From Bdellovibrio sp. 22V (GTDB lineage Bacteria; Bdellovibrionota; Bdellovibrionia; Bdellovibrionales; Bdellovibrionaceae), in NCBI RefSeq assembly GCF_030169785.1, contig NZ_CP125854.1, positions 3,472,001-3,536,000 of the forward strand: a DNA stretch of 64,000 nucleotides, written 5' to 3'. A program made the translations under genes and the position numbers. Position 1 is the first letter of the stretch; every line of letters begins with the position of its first letter. Below are positions 9,539-18,518 of the stretch, one piece after another. Under the pieces are notes generated by a model. The model was not told where the DNA came from, did no database searches, and saw nothing but the letters and a program-made list of their open reading frames with translations.

Positions 9539-9629
9539 GCTCGTCTCCTTGGCATTTCCCAAAGTACCTTAATAGGGAACCTTGTTGAAATAATAACATA
9601 TCCTGGTTCTTAAAAAGTAGACTTAAATC

Positions 9630-10871
9630 ATGGAAACAAATAAGCACCAGAAACGCAGATTAGAACTTACAAGTCGCTTTTCAAGAACACTTTTTGTGAT
9701 TTCGTCGGGAAGCGAAAACAGAAGATCGCCTTCGATCTCGCATCGCTTTAAGGTCTCTTCAGACTTTTTTTATCTTACAGGTTTGGACCTGGCCGAAGCT
9801 CTGCTCGTCGTTGTAGGAGGCCAATCCTATTTACTGACGAAAGCTTTTGGCAATGTAAACTCTGTTTGGGACGACAACGATTCTCTTGCAAATTCAAAAG
9901 AACTTTTAAACGGATTGCAGATCGCGGCTGTGGAAAAGTTAGAGGAAATCCTGCGCAGTCATCTTAATGATTTTGATCGTATTGCGACGGCATTAGGTCG
10001 CTCGCAGATCGTGGACGATGTTCTTTTGGGATTTGCGGCTTATGGTAAAGCTCGCGCCAGAAAAACCTCGATACCTTTGGCGATTTGTGATTCGAGGTCT
10101 CTAGTAGGAAATCTTCGTCTTAAGAAAGACGCTGATGAAATATCTTTTATGCGCGAGGCGGCCGTACGTTCTTCGCGAGTGCATGAACGACTGATGCGAC
10201 AAAGCTTTGTTGGTAAATCCGAGCGCGAGATTTCTAACTGGATCGAGGCGCAATTTCTGCTCGAAGGAATGCAGTGGACGGCCTATGAAACGATCGTCGG
10301 CGCCGGGGAGCGCAGTACCTTGTTGCACGCTCGGGCTACAGATCGCATCATCCAGAACGACGACATTATCGTGATTGATGCCGGAGGCGAATGGAAAAAT
10401 TATTGTGCTGACATCACAAGAGCTTTGCCAGCGGGAAAACGTTTTACCGCCGAACAAAGAAGAATCTACGAGACGGTCTTAACGGCGCAAAAAAATGTAT
10501 TAAGGGAAATTCGCCCTGGCCAAACTTTGCAGGATTTGCATCAGCTCACTAAAGAAAGTCTTATCGAAGGATTGGCCATCGCTGGTTATAGTCGCGAGAC
10601 GCTTAATGAGGATGTTTCACGATTAATGCCTCATTCCACTTCGCATTGGATTGGACTAGACGTTCACGATCCTGCGCCTTACGTCGGTGATACGGGCGAG
10701 GCATTGCGACTTGAGGAAGGCATGACGTTCACAGTGGAACCTGGGATTTACGACAAAGGCATTGGTGTGAGAATTGAAGACGACGTTCTTGTCACAGCAA
10801 ACGGAGTTGAAATCCTCACTTCTGTGGCAAAAGAAATTCACGAGATAGAAGCTTTACGAGCTGATATCTAA
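9630..10871 (+). CDS. pepP: Xaa-Pro aminopeptidase (M24B, aminopeptidase P)
   Basis: A 413-residue cytoplasmic metallopeptidase that removes N-terminal residues preceding proline. The aminopeptidase P N-domain is followed by the pita-bread fold with dinuclear metal ligands: aspartates in IDAGGEWKNYCADITRALP, histidine in MPHSTSHWIGLDVHD, glutamates in TVEPGIY and RIEDDVLV. The length is typical. Peptide scavenging from prey protein would fit. The next gene begins shortly after, suggesting co-transcription. Confidence 0.94.
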   Translation: METNKHQKRRLELTSRFSRTLFVISSGSENRRSPSISHRFKVSSDFFYLTGLDLAEALLVVVGGQSYLLTKAFGNVNSVWDDNDSLANSKELLNGLQIAAVEKLEEILRSHLNDFDRIATALGRSQIVDDVLLGFAAYGKARARKTSIPLAICDSRSLVGNLRLKKDADEISFMREAAVRSSRVHERLMRQSFVGKSEREISNWIEAQFLLEGMQWTAYETIVGAGERSTLLHARATDRIIQNDDIIVIDAGGEWKNYCADITRALPAGKRFTAEQRRIYETVLTAQKNVLREIRPGQTLQDLHQLTKESLIEGLAIAGYSRETLNEDVSRLMPHSTSHWIGLDVHDPAPYVGDTGEALRLEEGMTFTVEPGIYDKGIGVRIEDDVLVTANGVEILTSVAKEIHEIEALRADI

Positions 10872-10916
10872 GTGCATTTTCAGCCACATCGAGAGATAAT
10901 CACGACCGAGGTGTTT

Positions 10917-11804
10917 ATGCTTTCTGGTGTGGCTCTTTTATCCGGTATCATCGCTGCTTTAGTTTTTGGCAATCCCTGGATGGAGCAAACTCGTAAGTGG
11001 ACCTCGACGCTATTAAGTATTGCCGTCGTTGGTTTGGGTGCGGGAATGGATCTTCATGTTGTGGGTAAAGTGGGTTTGCACGGTTTTGGGTATACTCTTA
11101 CCGGAATTGCCTTTGCCCTTATTGTCGGTATGCTTCTTGGTAAGTTTTTGCGAACGGGGAAAGACACATCTCTTTTGCTGGCTGTGGGCACGGCGATTTG
11201 TGGTGGCAGTGCCATTGCAGCCGTCGCGCCGGTGATGCGTGCGAAGACGCACGAAGTTTCAGTGGCGTTAGGTACTGTTTTTCTTTTAAACGCCTTGGCG
11301 CTGTTTGTGTTTCCTGCCGTCGGTCACGCCTTACATCTTACGGAATCTCAATTTGGTCTTTGGAGTGCCTTAGCGATTCACGATACCAGTTCCGTTGTCG
11401 GAGCGACCATGCAGTATGGTTCTGAGGCTCTGCGTATCGGCACGACTGTGAAACTGGCTCGGGCTCTGTGGATTGTCCCGGTCGCGTTCGTCATCGGTTA
11501 TTTGTATTCCCGCAACAACGGAAGTGAGAGCCAGAAAGTTCAAGGGAAAAAGCCTTGGTTCATCCTCGGATTCATTATCGTAGCGGCTATCGTCACGTGG
11601 TTTCCTTCTTTAAGAGTGTGGGGAGACATGGTGGAAAAAGGCGCTAGATACCTTATGATTTTAACACTCTTTTTGATTGGCAGTTCGTTGAGTAAGGAAA
11701 CTTTGCGAAGCGTGGGCGTAAAACCTTTGTTACAAGGAGCACTCTTGTGGTTCCTCGTGGCCGGAGGCACGCTGTCTGCGATTGTCGCGGGTTGGATATA
11801 CTAG
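10917..11804 (+). CDS. YeiH family (UPF0324) membrane protein, putative sulfate exporter
   Basis: A polytopic membrane protein of about 295 residues with roughly ten hydrophobic helices. Family signatures include AVGTAICGGSAIAAVAPV and WSALAIHDTSSVVGATMQYG. The family is annotated as putative sulfate exporter, without direct biochemistry that I can cite. The ATG at 10917 follows GAGG by five bases. The frame is open back to a GTG immediately after the pepP stop, so the start is uncertain. The AcfC-like binding protein follows nine bases later, which supports an anion-related role. Confidence 0.85.
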   Translation: MLSGVALLSGIIAALVFGNPWMEQTRKWTSTLLSIAVVGLGAGMDLHVVGKVGLHGFGYTLTGIAFALIVGMLLGKFLRTGKDTSLLLAVGTAICGGSAIAAVAPVMRAKTHEVSVALGTVFLLNALALFVFPAVGHALHLTESQFGLWSALAIHDTSSVVGATMQYGSEALRIGTTVKLARALWIVPVAFVIGYLYSRNNGSESQKVQGKKPWFILGFIIVAAIVTWFPSLRVWGDMVEKGARYLMILTLFLIGSSLSKETLRSVGVKPLLQGALLWFLVAGGTLSAIVAGWIY

Positions 11805-11813
11805 GAGTACGGT

Positions 11814-12554
11814 ATGCAAATTTTTAATTTTCTTGTTTCAGGATTTGTTTTTTTTAGCGCCCTCGCCACGCACGCGGCTCTGGATGTTTACGGCCCAGGC
11901 GGCCCGGCTCCGGCGATGATCGCGTGTGGTTCGGCGTTTGAAAAAGAACATAAAATAAAAGTGAATATTCACGCTGGTCCTCTGGAAAAGTGGATTGAAA
12001 AAGCAGGTACCGCAGATCTTTTCTATTCAGGTTCGGAAAACATGATGGATGGATTTGCAGAGAAACTTTCAGTCCTCGATGTAAAAACAATTCAAACTCA
12101 CTACCTTCGCCCTTCGGCGATCTTGGTAAGACCGAAGAATCCAAAGAACATTCAAGGCGTGAAAGATCTTCTGAACCAGCCTTTGCGTATCATGGTTGTT
12201 AATGGCGCGGGTCAAGTCGGCATGTGGGAAGATATTGTGGGCCGTCTTAAAAGCGCCGAGGCCCTAAATCAATTCCGTTCGCGAATCGTTTATGCAGAGA
12301 AAAATACAGGAGATGCAGAAAAGAAATGGAAGGCGGATCCGAGCATTGATGCATGGCTGGTGTTTAACATCTGGGGAACGCGCAATCCGCAGAATGCTGT
12401 TATTGTTGCGACGGAACCTGAACTAACAATTTACCGCTCTATGGGAACGGCCGTATCAAAAAACACAAAACAGCAGGCGAAGGTTCAACAGTTTATCGAG
12501 TTTATTAAATCTCCTGTTTGTCGAAAGCTGTTCGAAAAAGAGGGTTGGTTTTAA
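11814..12554 (+). CDS. AcfC-like periplasmic anion-binding protein
   Basis: 246 residues: a signal peptide (cleavage near ATHAA) then a type II periplasmic binding fold. The opening YGPGGPAPAMIACGSAFE and DLFYSGSENMMDGF match accessory colonisation factor AcfC, a relative of sulfate- and molybdate-binding proteins. An AGGAG site precedes the ATG. It follows the YeiH exporter by nine bases with no ABC permease or ATPase nearby, so it may deliver to a remote transporter or act as a sensor. Confidence 0.8.
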   Translation: MQIFNFLVSGFVFFSALATHAALDVYGPGGPAPAMIACGSAFEKEHKIKVNIHAGPLEKWIEKAGTADLFYSGSENMMDGFAEKLSVLDVKTIQTHYLRPSAILVRPKNPKNIQGVKDLLNQPLRIMVVNGAGQVGMWEDIVGRLKSAEALNQFRSRIVYAEKNTGDAEKKWKADPSIDAWLVFNIWGTRNPQNAVIVATEPELTIYRSMGTAVSKNTKQQAKVQQFIEFIKSPVCRKLFEKEGWF

Positions 12555-12637
12555 AAACCTTGGCTTCTTACAAATTCCGCGGGATTAAATTGCGCCTGCC
12601 AGAGAGCGGTTTAAACTAGAGGGGATTGGAGGCTGCT

Positions 12638-12937
12638 GTGGATATTCAAAACGATAGTACGCACAGACGGTTTAAAACTCTTGTGGATGGCGGCGAAGCT
12701 CACATTCTTTATCATCGTGGACCGCAAAACTCTTACGATCTTTTTGCGACGGAAGTTCCTCCAGAATCGCGAGGGAAAAATATTGCGGATCAACTTGTGC
12801 GTGAGGCTATTAAAGTTGCAAAGTCAGAAAACGTGCAGATTATCGCAACCTGTCCCTACGTGAAGCACTGGTTTGATAAACATCCGGAAGAAAAAGAAAT
12901 TCTACAAAGAAATGAAATAAGAGGCCTAGAACGCTAG
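12638..12937 (+). CDS. Small GNAT acetyltransferase (YjdJ/NATD1-like)
   Basis: About 99 residues forming a minimal GNAT fold: LFATEVPPESRGKNIADQLVREAI contains the acetyl-CoA pyrophosphate-binding loop (R-G-K-N-I-A), and the end IIATCPYVKHWFDKHPE is typical of the YjdJ/NATD1 subfamily. The start is GTG at 12638, five bases after GGAGG; an upstream TTG is less likely. The substrate is unknown. The stop codon lies inside the terminator stem. Confidence 0.85.
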   Translation: MDIQNDSTHRRFKTLVDGGEAHILYHRGPQNSYDLFATEVPPESRGKNIADQLVREAIKVAKSENVQIIATCPYVKHWFDKHPEEKEILQRNEIRGLER

Positions 12938-12947
12938 GCCTTTTTTT
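12922..12947 (+). terminator. Rho-independent terminator after the GNAT gene
   Basis: AGGCCTAG and CTAGGCCT pair around a four-base loop and a run of seven T follows. It overlaps the end of the GNAT coding region and sits between two convergent genes. Confidence 0.88.
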
Positions 12948-12948
12948 A

Positions 12949-14202
12949 TTAGTGTGCGACCAGACTGCCGTCGCTATCAGGAGCTTCAACTTTATTTGGA
13001 ATGCGTCTGCTTCCCAAAACAAGAATCAGAAGGGCTAACGAAGCGGAACCCGCGAATACAACCGTGATCGGAAAGAGCTGTTGCGCTTTCATGACTCCCA
13101 CGGTGATCGAGACAAGGGCGCCAATTCCCATTTGCAAAGAACCCATGAGGGCCGAAGCACTGCCCGCGTTTCTTTCAAACGGGGCCATCGCGAGCGCTGA
13201 CGCGTTCGGATTTGCAAGACCCGCAAAACCCAAGAACACAAAAAGTAAAGCAATCGTACTGATGATTCCCCACCAGTTATTATACGCGCCGAGGGCGAAA
13301 ACAAATCCGGTGAAAGTTAATCCTGCGAGAGAAAAAAGCAGGATTTTTTCGTTGCCGAAACGTTTCAAGAGCAAGATGTTGAGCTGACTTGCTCCGATAA
13401 ATCCTGCCGCCAAGAAACCAAAGATCCAACCGTAAACTTGTTCGCTGACTTTAAAGACTTCCATAAAAATTGTTGGAGAGCCCGCCAGATAGACGAAAAG
13501 TCCTGAGAACGCCATCGAGCCTGCAAACGTATAAGTGTAAAATTGCGGCTCTAAGAAAATGGAGAAATAATTTTTCACAATCGCCACCGGCTGTAGCGGA
13601 TGTGATGGATCTGCTTCACGACCTTGTGGTAAATAAAAGATCGCAAGCAGAAGAATAAGAAGACCGATAATAAACAGAGCGATGAAAATAGACGGCCAAC
13701 CATAAGTGGAAGAAAGAATGCCGCCCGCCGTAGGTGCCAAAAGTGGCGACACACCTAAAATCAAAACCAACAAGGAGAATACCTTCGCACTTTCTTTTGG
13801 AGTAAAGAAGTCGCGAACCATGGCAATAGCGGCAACATTGGCGGCACAGCCTCCCAACGCCTGAATCAGGCGGAAGGCAATGAGATTATCTATCGAGTGC
13901 GAGAACAAACATCCTACCGTCGCGAGCAAATAAAGTCCGAGCCCGAAATACAACGGTTTCTTGCGCCCGAAACGATCCAGAAGCGGACCGTAAAAAAGTT
14001 GGCCGATCGCTAAGCCCACAAAGTAGCTTGAAAGGGACAGCGATACTTGGGCGATATTGGTGTGAAGATCTTCCGCCATTTTTGGAAATGCCGGCAAATA
14101 CATGTCGATAGAAAACGGACTGAGAGCTGTCAATGCACCTAAAATAAGAATGAGAAACGAATGTTTGGGAGAAGATTTTTCCAAGAGAGCTTCCTTATGC
14201 AC
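12949..14202 (-). CDS. Bcr/CflA family multidrug efflux transporter (MFS)
   Basis: An inner-membrane proton antiporter of up to 417 residues with twelve predicted helices. Family features include LTALSPFSIDMYLPAFPKMA at helix 1, FGRKKPLYFGLGLY in the loop after helix 2, and IQALGGCAANVAAIAMVRDF in motif C. The GTG at 14202 lacks a ribosome-binding site. A TTG at 14184 has AAGGAAG five bases before it and may be the true start. The drug range cannot be read from sequence. Confidence 0.9.
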   Translation of the reverse strand: MHKEALLEKSSPKHSFLILILGALTALSPFSIDMYLPAFPKMAEDLHTNIAQVSLSLSSYFVGLAIGQLFYGPLLDRFGRKKPLYFGLGLYLLATVGCLFSHSIDNLIAFRLIQALGGCAANVAAIAMVRDFFTPKESAKVFSLLVLILGVSPLLAPTAGGILSSTYGWPSIFIALFIIGLLILLLAIFYLPQGREADPSHPLQPVAIVKNYFSIFLEPQFYTYTFAGSMAFSGLFVYLAGSPTIFMEVFKVSEQVYGWIFGFLAAGFIGASQLNILLLKRFGNEKILLFSLAGLTFTGFVFALGAYNNWWGIISTIALLFVFLGFAGLANPNASALAMAPFERNAGSASALMGSLQMGIGALVSITVGVMKAQQLFPITVVFAGSASLALLILVLGSRRIPNKVEAPDSDGSLVAH

Positions 14203-14287
14203 GAGCGTGCGAAGAGATTAATGTAACTTTTAAGCGCACATTAAAAAAGAGTCAACCTATTAATAATAAACATAACTATTGTATATT

Positions 14288-14339
14288 CTGTCTAAGAATC
14301 ATTCAGTTAATTCTTAAATGACTATCAAAACTTAGACAG
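14288..14339. repeat. 9-bp inverted repeat in an AT-rich promoter region
   Basis: CTGTCTAAG (14288-14296) and CTTAGACAG (14331-14339) are exact inverted copies 34 bases apart, in the AT-rich gap between the efflux pump and the transglycosylase-like gene. They could be two half sites of an operator. Confidence 0.45.
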
Positions 14340-14385
14340 TATTTTCCACAGTAAAGGTCCAGAAAAACCTGCCGATCCGGTAGGT

Positions 14386-15123
14386 ATGAAAAACGCAATA
14401 CTCAAACTCAGTATCCTTATTGGCTGTATTATGACCTTCCACACAAACGTTGCTTGCTCTATGGGGCAACGCCTACCGGCGAGTGAAGATAATTCTTCAT
14501 CGACGACTCCAAGCACGCCAACGACTCCGGAAGAGCCCAGCGTGCCGAGTAACCCTCCTCCATCTTCAGGTGGCGCGCGCGAAGTAGTTCCACTATGGGA
14601 GAGCAAACATTCACAAGGAAAACTTTGGACCGCACACGTCGATAAAACATTAGATACGCTAGGCGAAGATCTTCTCGATGTGATCCCGGCGGATCGTACG
14701 ACGTTCTGTCCCCGTTACTCGAGCTTGACATATGCTCAGCGCAAAGAATTTTGGACTTACATGCTTTCGGCGATGGTTCGCTTTGAAAGTAATTTCAAAC
14801 CCGAAACATCTTATACTGAATCCTTCAGCGACAGCAGCGGTCGTCGCGTCGTAAGTCGTGGTTTGCTGCAAATCTCTATTGAGAGCGGCAACGCTTACGG
14901 GTGTGGATTCAAGTCGACGAAGGATTTGCACGATCCTTATCAAAACTTAAGCTGCGGTATTCGTATCCTCAATCGCTGGGTGGGAAGAGACGCGCGCATT
15001 GCGGGTAAAGTCGGCACATCTTGGCGTGGCGGCGCTCGATACTGGTCGGTTCTTCGCGCCGGAAACAAGACGTCGTATCAGTCGATTGTGAGCTGGAGTA
15101 AAAATCTTTCTTTCTGTAAGTAA
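14386..15123 (+). CDS. Exported lytic-transglycosylase-like protein
   Basis: 245 residues: a signal peptide ending near ACS (residue 24; the -3 position is not a canonical lipobox, so lipidation is uncertain), a low-complexity Ser/Thr/Pro linker (about 35-65), then an SLT-like lysozyme fold. The likely catalytic glutamate is in MVRFESNFKPETSY, followed by SRGLLQISIESG, as in family 1 transglycosylases. It should cut glycan strands in the periplasm. A predator needs such enzymes for its own wall or the prey wall. Paired cysteines in the domain suggest disulphides. Confidence 0.78.
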   Translation: MKNAILKLSILIGCIMTFHTNVACSMGQRLPASEDNSSSTTPSTPTTPEEPSVPSNPPPSSGGAREVVPLWESKHSQGKLWTAHVDKTLDTLGEDLLDVIPADRTTFCPRYSSLTYAQRKEFWTYMLSAMVRFESNFKPETSYTESFSDSSGRRVVSRGLLQISIESGNAYGCGFKSTKDLHDPYQNLSCGIRILNRWVGRDARIAGKVGTSWRGGARYWSVLRAGNKTSYQSIVSWSKNLSFCK

Positions 15124-15150
15124 TTGATTAACAAAAAGAAATTACAAACA

Positions 15151-15180
15151 AAAGGCTGCCTTTCGGGGCGGCCTTTTTTA
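15151..15180 (+). terminator. Rho-independent terminator
   Basis: AAAGGCTGCC pairs with GGCGGCCTTT around TTTCGG, followed by a T run. It ends the transglycosylase-like transcript 30 bases after its stop. Confidence 0.9.
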
Positions 15181-15226
15181 TTTTACCCGGGTAATATTGA
15201 CATCGCTATTTTACCCGGGTAATATT
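15180..15226 (+). promoter_or_regulatory. Near-consensus sigma-70 promoter with two palindromic operators
   Basis: TTGACA (15197-15202), a 17-base spacer and TAATAT (15220-15225) form an almost perfect promoter for the DUF2239 gene. The 19-base element ATTTTACCCGGGTAATATT occurs twice, at 15180-15198 and 15208-15226, 28 bases apart. Each copy holds the perfect palindrome TTACCCGGGTAA. One copy overlaps the first bases of the -35 box, the other the spacer and -10 box. This is a layout for strong repression. Confidence 0.85.
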
Positions 15227-15249
15227 AAGTGAAATCAAGGAGGCGCAAG

Positions 15250-15825
15250 ATGGTTTTTCAACTCGATAGAGAGTATACAGCCTTTGCAGACGCTCAGAAA
15301 ATTGCAAGCGGTGATCTTCGTGATGTCGTCGTAAAAGTGAAAGAGTTTTTAAAAGACGAATCTAAAGCTACAGTTTTAATTTTTGACGATGTTACCAGCC
15401 AGCAAGTCGAAGTCGATTTGCGTGGCACGGCAGCGACGATTGTGAAAAGAATTGAAGAAAGCTCGCTTCCATCCGACGAAAAAATCGGCGGGCGCGGGCG
15501 ACCTAAGCTCGGCGTGGTTCCGCGTGAAGTAACGCTTCTGCCTCAGCACTGGGAATGGTTGGCAAGTCAGCCTGGAGGCGCTTCCGTAACTCTTAGAAAG
15601 CTTGTCGAGGAAGCCAAGAAAAAGAATGCCGCCAAAGATCAGCTGCGTATGGCACAAGATGCGACTTACAAGTTTATGAATGTGATGGCGGGAAACCTGC
15701 CTTCCTACGAAGAGGCATTGCGGGCGTTATATGCGAAGGACCACGATAAGTTTTCCAAGCTCATAGCGAAATGGCCCAAGGACATTAAACATCATGTGCA
15801 AAAAATTTCAGAAGCTGCGTTTTAG
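15250..15825 (+). CDS. DUF2239 family protein
   Basis: 191 residues. The family signature GRGRPKLGVVPREVTLLPQH is present and followed by HWEWLASQPGGAS. No biochemical role is established that I know of. The stretch from REVTLLP through SVTLRKLVEEAKK looks like a strand followed by two helices, as in ribbon-helix-helix DNA-binding proteins, and GRGRPK resembles an AT-hook core. With the tandem palindromes in its promoter, it may be an autorepressor (inference). The ATG at 15250 follows GGAGG by seven bases. It overlaps the next gene by four bases, tail to tail. Confidence 0.85.
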   Translation: MVFQLDREYTAFADAQKIASGDLRDVVVKVKEFLKDESKATVLIFDDVTSQQVEVDLRGTAATIVKRIEESSLPSDEKIGGRGRPKLGVVPREVTLLPQHWEWLASQPGGASVTLRKLVEEAKKKNAAKDQLRMAQDATYKFMNVMAGNLPSYEEALRALYAKDHDKFSKLIAKWPKDIKHHVQKISEAAF

Positions 15826-16970
15826 TCTTCTGAATTTAAACGCAGTTCTTGAAAACGAATGCGCATTTTTTGAAAGTTCGTTTTTCCTCCTGCACTCGTA
15901 ATATCCGGGTGCAGGGGTTTTGCTTCAACGACAGCTTTGCTTCCGCCAGGCAGATAAGCGCGCAAGCCCGAGCGATCAGAGTTTAATGACATAGATTGAC
16001 GGCTGTCTTGTGAACTCTCTGCTACCGGTGGCGGCTGCACATTTGTCGGCGTCGTTAGTATTCCATGATTCGTCGAGCTTTGCGCAGGTGCAGGCTCTGT
16101 CTCCACTCCTGCGGGCGGAGTTTGCGAAGGAGTTGTAGCTGTTCCTCCGCCTGAAACCGCGGCTCCGTCTGTTTGCTCGTCACAGTCTTTTCCTTCCTTA
16201 ACTGATTTTGCTAAGGAAAGGATGGAGGCGCCGGAAGAAAGCAAAAGAAGACCATAAGTGTGCTGACACATTTTTTCTTTCGAGTGCAGGGATCTTTTGT
16301 CTGAAAGACTCGCTTCTTTTTTTACTTCACCATAGGCCGCTTTCTTTAACGACTCGAGATTTCCGATAAGGCCGGGACAAACGGCTCCGGCGGCGGGATT
16401 GGTGGGCACGCAAGTGGCTCCGGTTGCAACAAGACCTTCTAGGATCTTTTTCATACCGCTCGCTGCAGCCGTGCAGCTCATATTACATTTTTTTCTTAAG
16501 ACACCGCAAGCAGCCGTATATGCTGTTAATCCAGCTTGCGCGACACTCATCGCTTTGGAAAAAGCCTTACATGAGTCGTTGGCGGCGTTGATTCCTGCTA
16601 AAGCAAGATTGATTCCTTGCGCGGCCGTCTGCAGATGTGGACTTGTTTCTTCACGACAAAAATTAGAGGCGCGCACTTGGTCGGCGATGCAGGTTTCTCT
16701 GTTCGTTCGATAAAGCTCCAAACCTGCTTTGATAACAGTGAGTTCGGGGATCGTCATTTTTGCACCGGCGGCTGCGGCGTTTGCAGGAAGTGCAGACATC
16801 TTTGTTACTATGGCCGTGAGATTTGCTTCGACTTCTTCCAGGCCCGTGGGATTTGCTTCTGCAGGAGTGTAGGGTTCAATGGCAGCCGCGGCTGTTCCCG
16901 CAGCCGACTCTGCCATTGTGTTCAATGAGAAAAGCAATGCTAGAGCAAAAGTATAGATCGGCTTTGTCAT
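15822..16970 (-). CDS. Exported alanine-rich protein of unknown function
   Basis: 382 residues with a signal peptide (cleavage near TMAES). The mature part is alanine-rich and helical with eight or more cysteines in its middle third (for example CGVLRKKCNMSC), which suggests disulphide bonds in the periplasm. A hydrophobic segment lies near 230-250 and a Pro/Thr/Gln-rich stretch near 265-320. No family recognised. Similar cysteine-bearing helical exported proteins are common in Bdellovibrio-like genomes (general knowledge, not checked). Confidence 0.75.
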   Translation of the reverse strand: MTKPIYTFALALLFSLNTMAESAAGTAAAAIEPYTPAEANPTGLEEVEANLTAIVTKMSALPANAAAAGAKMTIPELTVIKAGLELYRTNRETCIADQVRASNFCREETSPHLQTAAQGINLALAGINAANDSCKAFSKAMSVAQAGLTAYTAACGVLRKKCNMSCTAAASGMKKILEGLVATGATCVPTNPAAGAVCPGLIGNLESLKKAAYGEVKKEASLSDKRSLHSKEKMCQHTYGLLLLSSGASILSLAKSVKEGKDCDEQTDGAAVSGGGTATTPSQTPPAGVETEPAPAQSSTNHGILTTPTNVQPPPVAESSQDSRQSMSLNSDRSGLRAYLPGGSKAVVEAKPLHPDITSAGGKTNFQKMRIRFQELRLNSED

Positions 16971-17118
16971 TGCGAATTCCCCCTAGTAATTCTATCGGAC
17001 TTCTATTTTCCGAAGATAAGACAAAGCCTGTGCTTTCAGAGGGATTTCTACATATCCTTGGTAATTCGGCGAAAAAACGTCTTCTCACAAAGAGACATTC
17101 ACATTCTTCCGAATCCGC

Positions 17119-17466
17119 TTAGAAGGACTTTCCGTCGACAGCGGTGACTTTGATTTTATCGAGGTCAATGCCATCAAGACAGCGAACGTTGATCGCGCGC
17201 ATTTCTGTTCCGTCGGGAAGAGCTCCTTTGCCAAAAGCGCCGATGCCGCATACTTTACAGAATAAGTGATGAATCATCTTTTTTCCGAATTGATAATCGG
17301 TCAAAGAATCTTCGCCAAAAAGAAGTCTGAAATCTTTCGCCGGAGCGAATGCCAACCAATGGCCTTTTTTAGAGCAAATCGAGCAATTGCACGAAATAAC
17401 ATTATCTAAACTGACTTCAACTTCAAAGCGCACAGCTTGGCAGTGGCATCCACCTGTGTATTTCAT
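17119..17466 (-). CDS. GFA family protein (glutathione-dependent formaldehyde-activating-like, CENP-V fold)
   Basis: 115 residues with the zinc-binding cysteines of the GFA fold: CHC near residue 7, SCNCSICSKKG near 26-34, and FCKVCGIGAFGKG near 70. The family binds zinc, and only a few members act on S-hydroxymethylglutathione, so a formaldehyde role is not assured. It lies between two exported-protein genes with no obvious operon. Confidence 0.88.
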   Translation of the reverse strand: MKYTGGCHCQAVRFEVEVSLDNVISCNCSICSKKGHWLAFAPAKDFRLLFGEDSLTDYQFGKKMIHHLFCKVCGIGAFGKGALPDGTEMRAINVRCLDGIDLDKIKVTAVDGKSF

Positions 17467-17486
17467 AAATATTTTCTCCTAATGCT

Positions 17487-18440
17487 TTAGAAGAATAGCG
17501 TAGCGGTGACAGAAGCTTCTCGCAACAAATAGTAATTGTAGAGAGCGCCCATCATAAAATTTTTGCTTAAAGAATACTGAACTCCGCCAAAATATTCTTC
17601 TTTAATTTCCTGGATCTCAAGAGTTTCGGTTTCATAGTTGTAAGCGGGAGCCGGAGACTCTTCAGTTCTTTTGGCCGCCGTCAAAATAAATTTTCCCATT
17701 GTCAGGCTTGCCGTATAAAGCCGCACAGTCGCCAAGTAAGTTTTATCTTCATCTTCAAGTCGCAAATGAGAATAGTTCAGAATCAAAGACGTTAGATAAA
17801 GTCCCACATTGTAAGTTTGGACGTTATATTTGGTTATCGTCTTTAGATCCCCTGTGTATGTAAGTTGTGTTTCATCTTTGTATGCCGAGAAGCCCGCGGC
17901 GATTGGACCTAATACGCCACTGATGCCTCCCCCGGGATTTACCGCACCGGTGAGTTTATTGTACTTCGCCATCGCTCCCAACTTAAGATTGTAACGTCGA
18001 AGGCCTGTGCCATTTTTTTCGGCCAATTCAAAAGCCGTTGCTAAGGTGAACTTCTGATTCGGATATTTCTTTTGCTCTTTTTTTCTTTCTAACAGATCTT
18101 CGGAAAGTTCAAAGCCGGGAGCGCCAAAAAAAGTTTCTTCACTATTGGAGGGAGAAAGAGACGCGCCCATGCGACCATTCCCTCTGACCAGGGAAAGATC
18201 CGGCTCGACGCTGTGATAGATCGCTTCAAGTCCAAATCCTTTGTCGGTTGGAACCGCCGAAGGATTGATCTTCACTTGCGTTCCCGGAGACGGACTGGCC
18301 GAGGGATCTCTGCGAAAGTGACTGCATTCATTGATAAGATAGCAATCAGTGACGGCCGCAGCGTTCACAGAAAAGAAGTTTGCTCCGACGACAACAGCTG
18401 AAATAAAAATGAAAAATTTGATTTTCGAGGAAGAAGTCAC
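17487..18440 (-). CDS. Probable outer-membrane beta-barrel protein
   Basis: 317 residues with a signal peptide (cleavage near NAAAV). The C-terminal half alternates polar and hydrophobic residues in strands of about ten (NLKLGAMAKYNKL, YNVGLYLTSLILNYSH, MMGALYNYYLL) and ends in phenylalanine (ATLFF), the usual signal for barrel assembly. No named family recognised. Confidence 0.7.
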   Translation of the reverse strand: MTSSSKIKFFIFISAVVVGANFFSVNAAAVTDCYLINECSHFRRDPSASPSPGTQVKINPSAVPTDKGFGLEAIYHSVEPDLSLVRGNGRMGASLSPSNSEETFFGAPGFELSEDLLERKKEQKKYPNQKFTLATAFELAEKNGTGLRRYNLKLGAMAKYNKLTGAVNPGGGISGVLGPIAAGFSAYKDETQLTYTGDLKTITKYNVQTYNVGLYLTSLILNYSHLRLEDEDKTYLATVRLYTASLTMGKFILTAAKRTEESPAPAYNYETETLEIQEIKEEYFGGVQYSLSKNFMMGALYNYYLLREASVTATLFF

Positions 18441-18518
18441 TTGTTCAAGATTACCGATTAATTCTCGGCATGCCTATGACCACACTTCTCCCTCTTTGAA
18501 TCAGGGCCTTGGTAGAGT

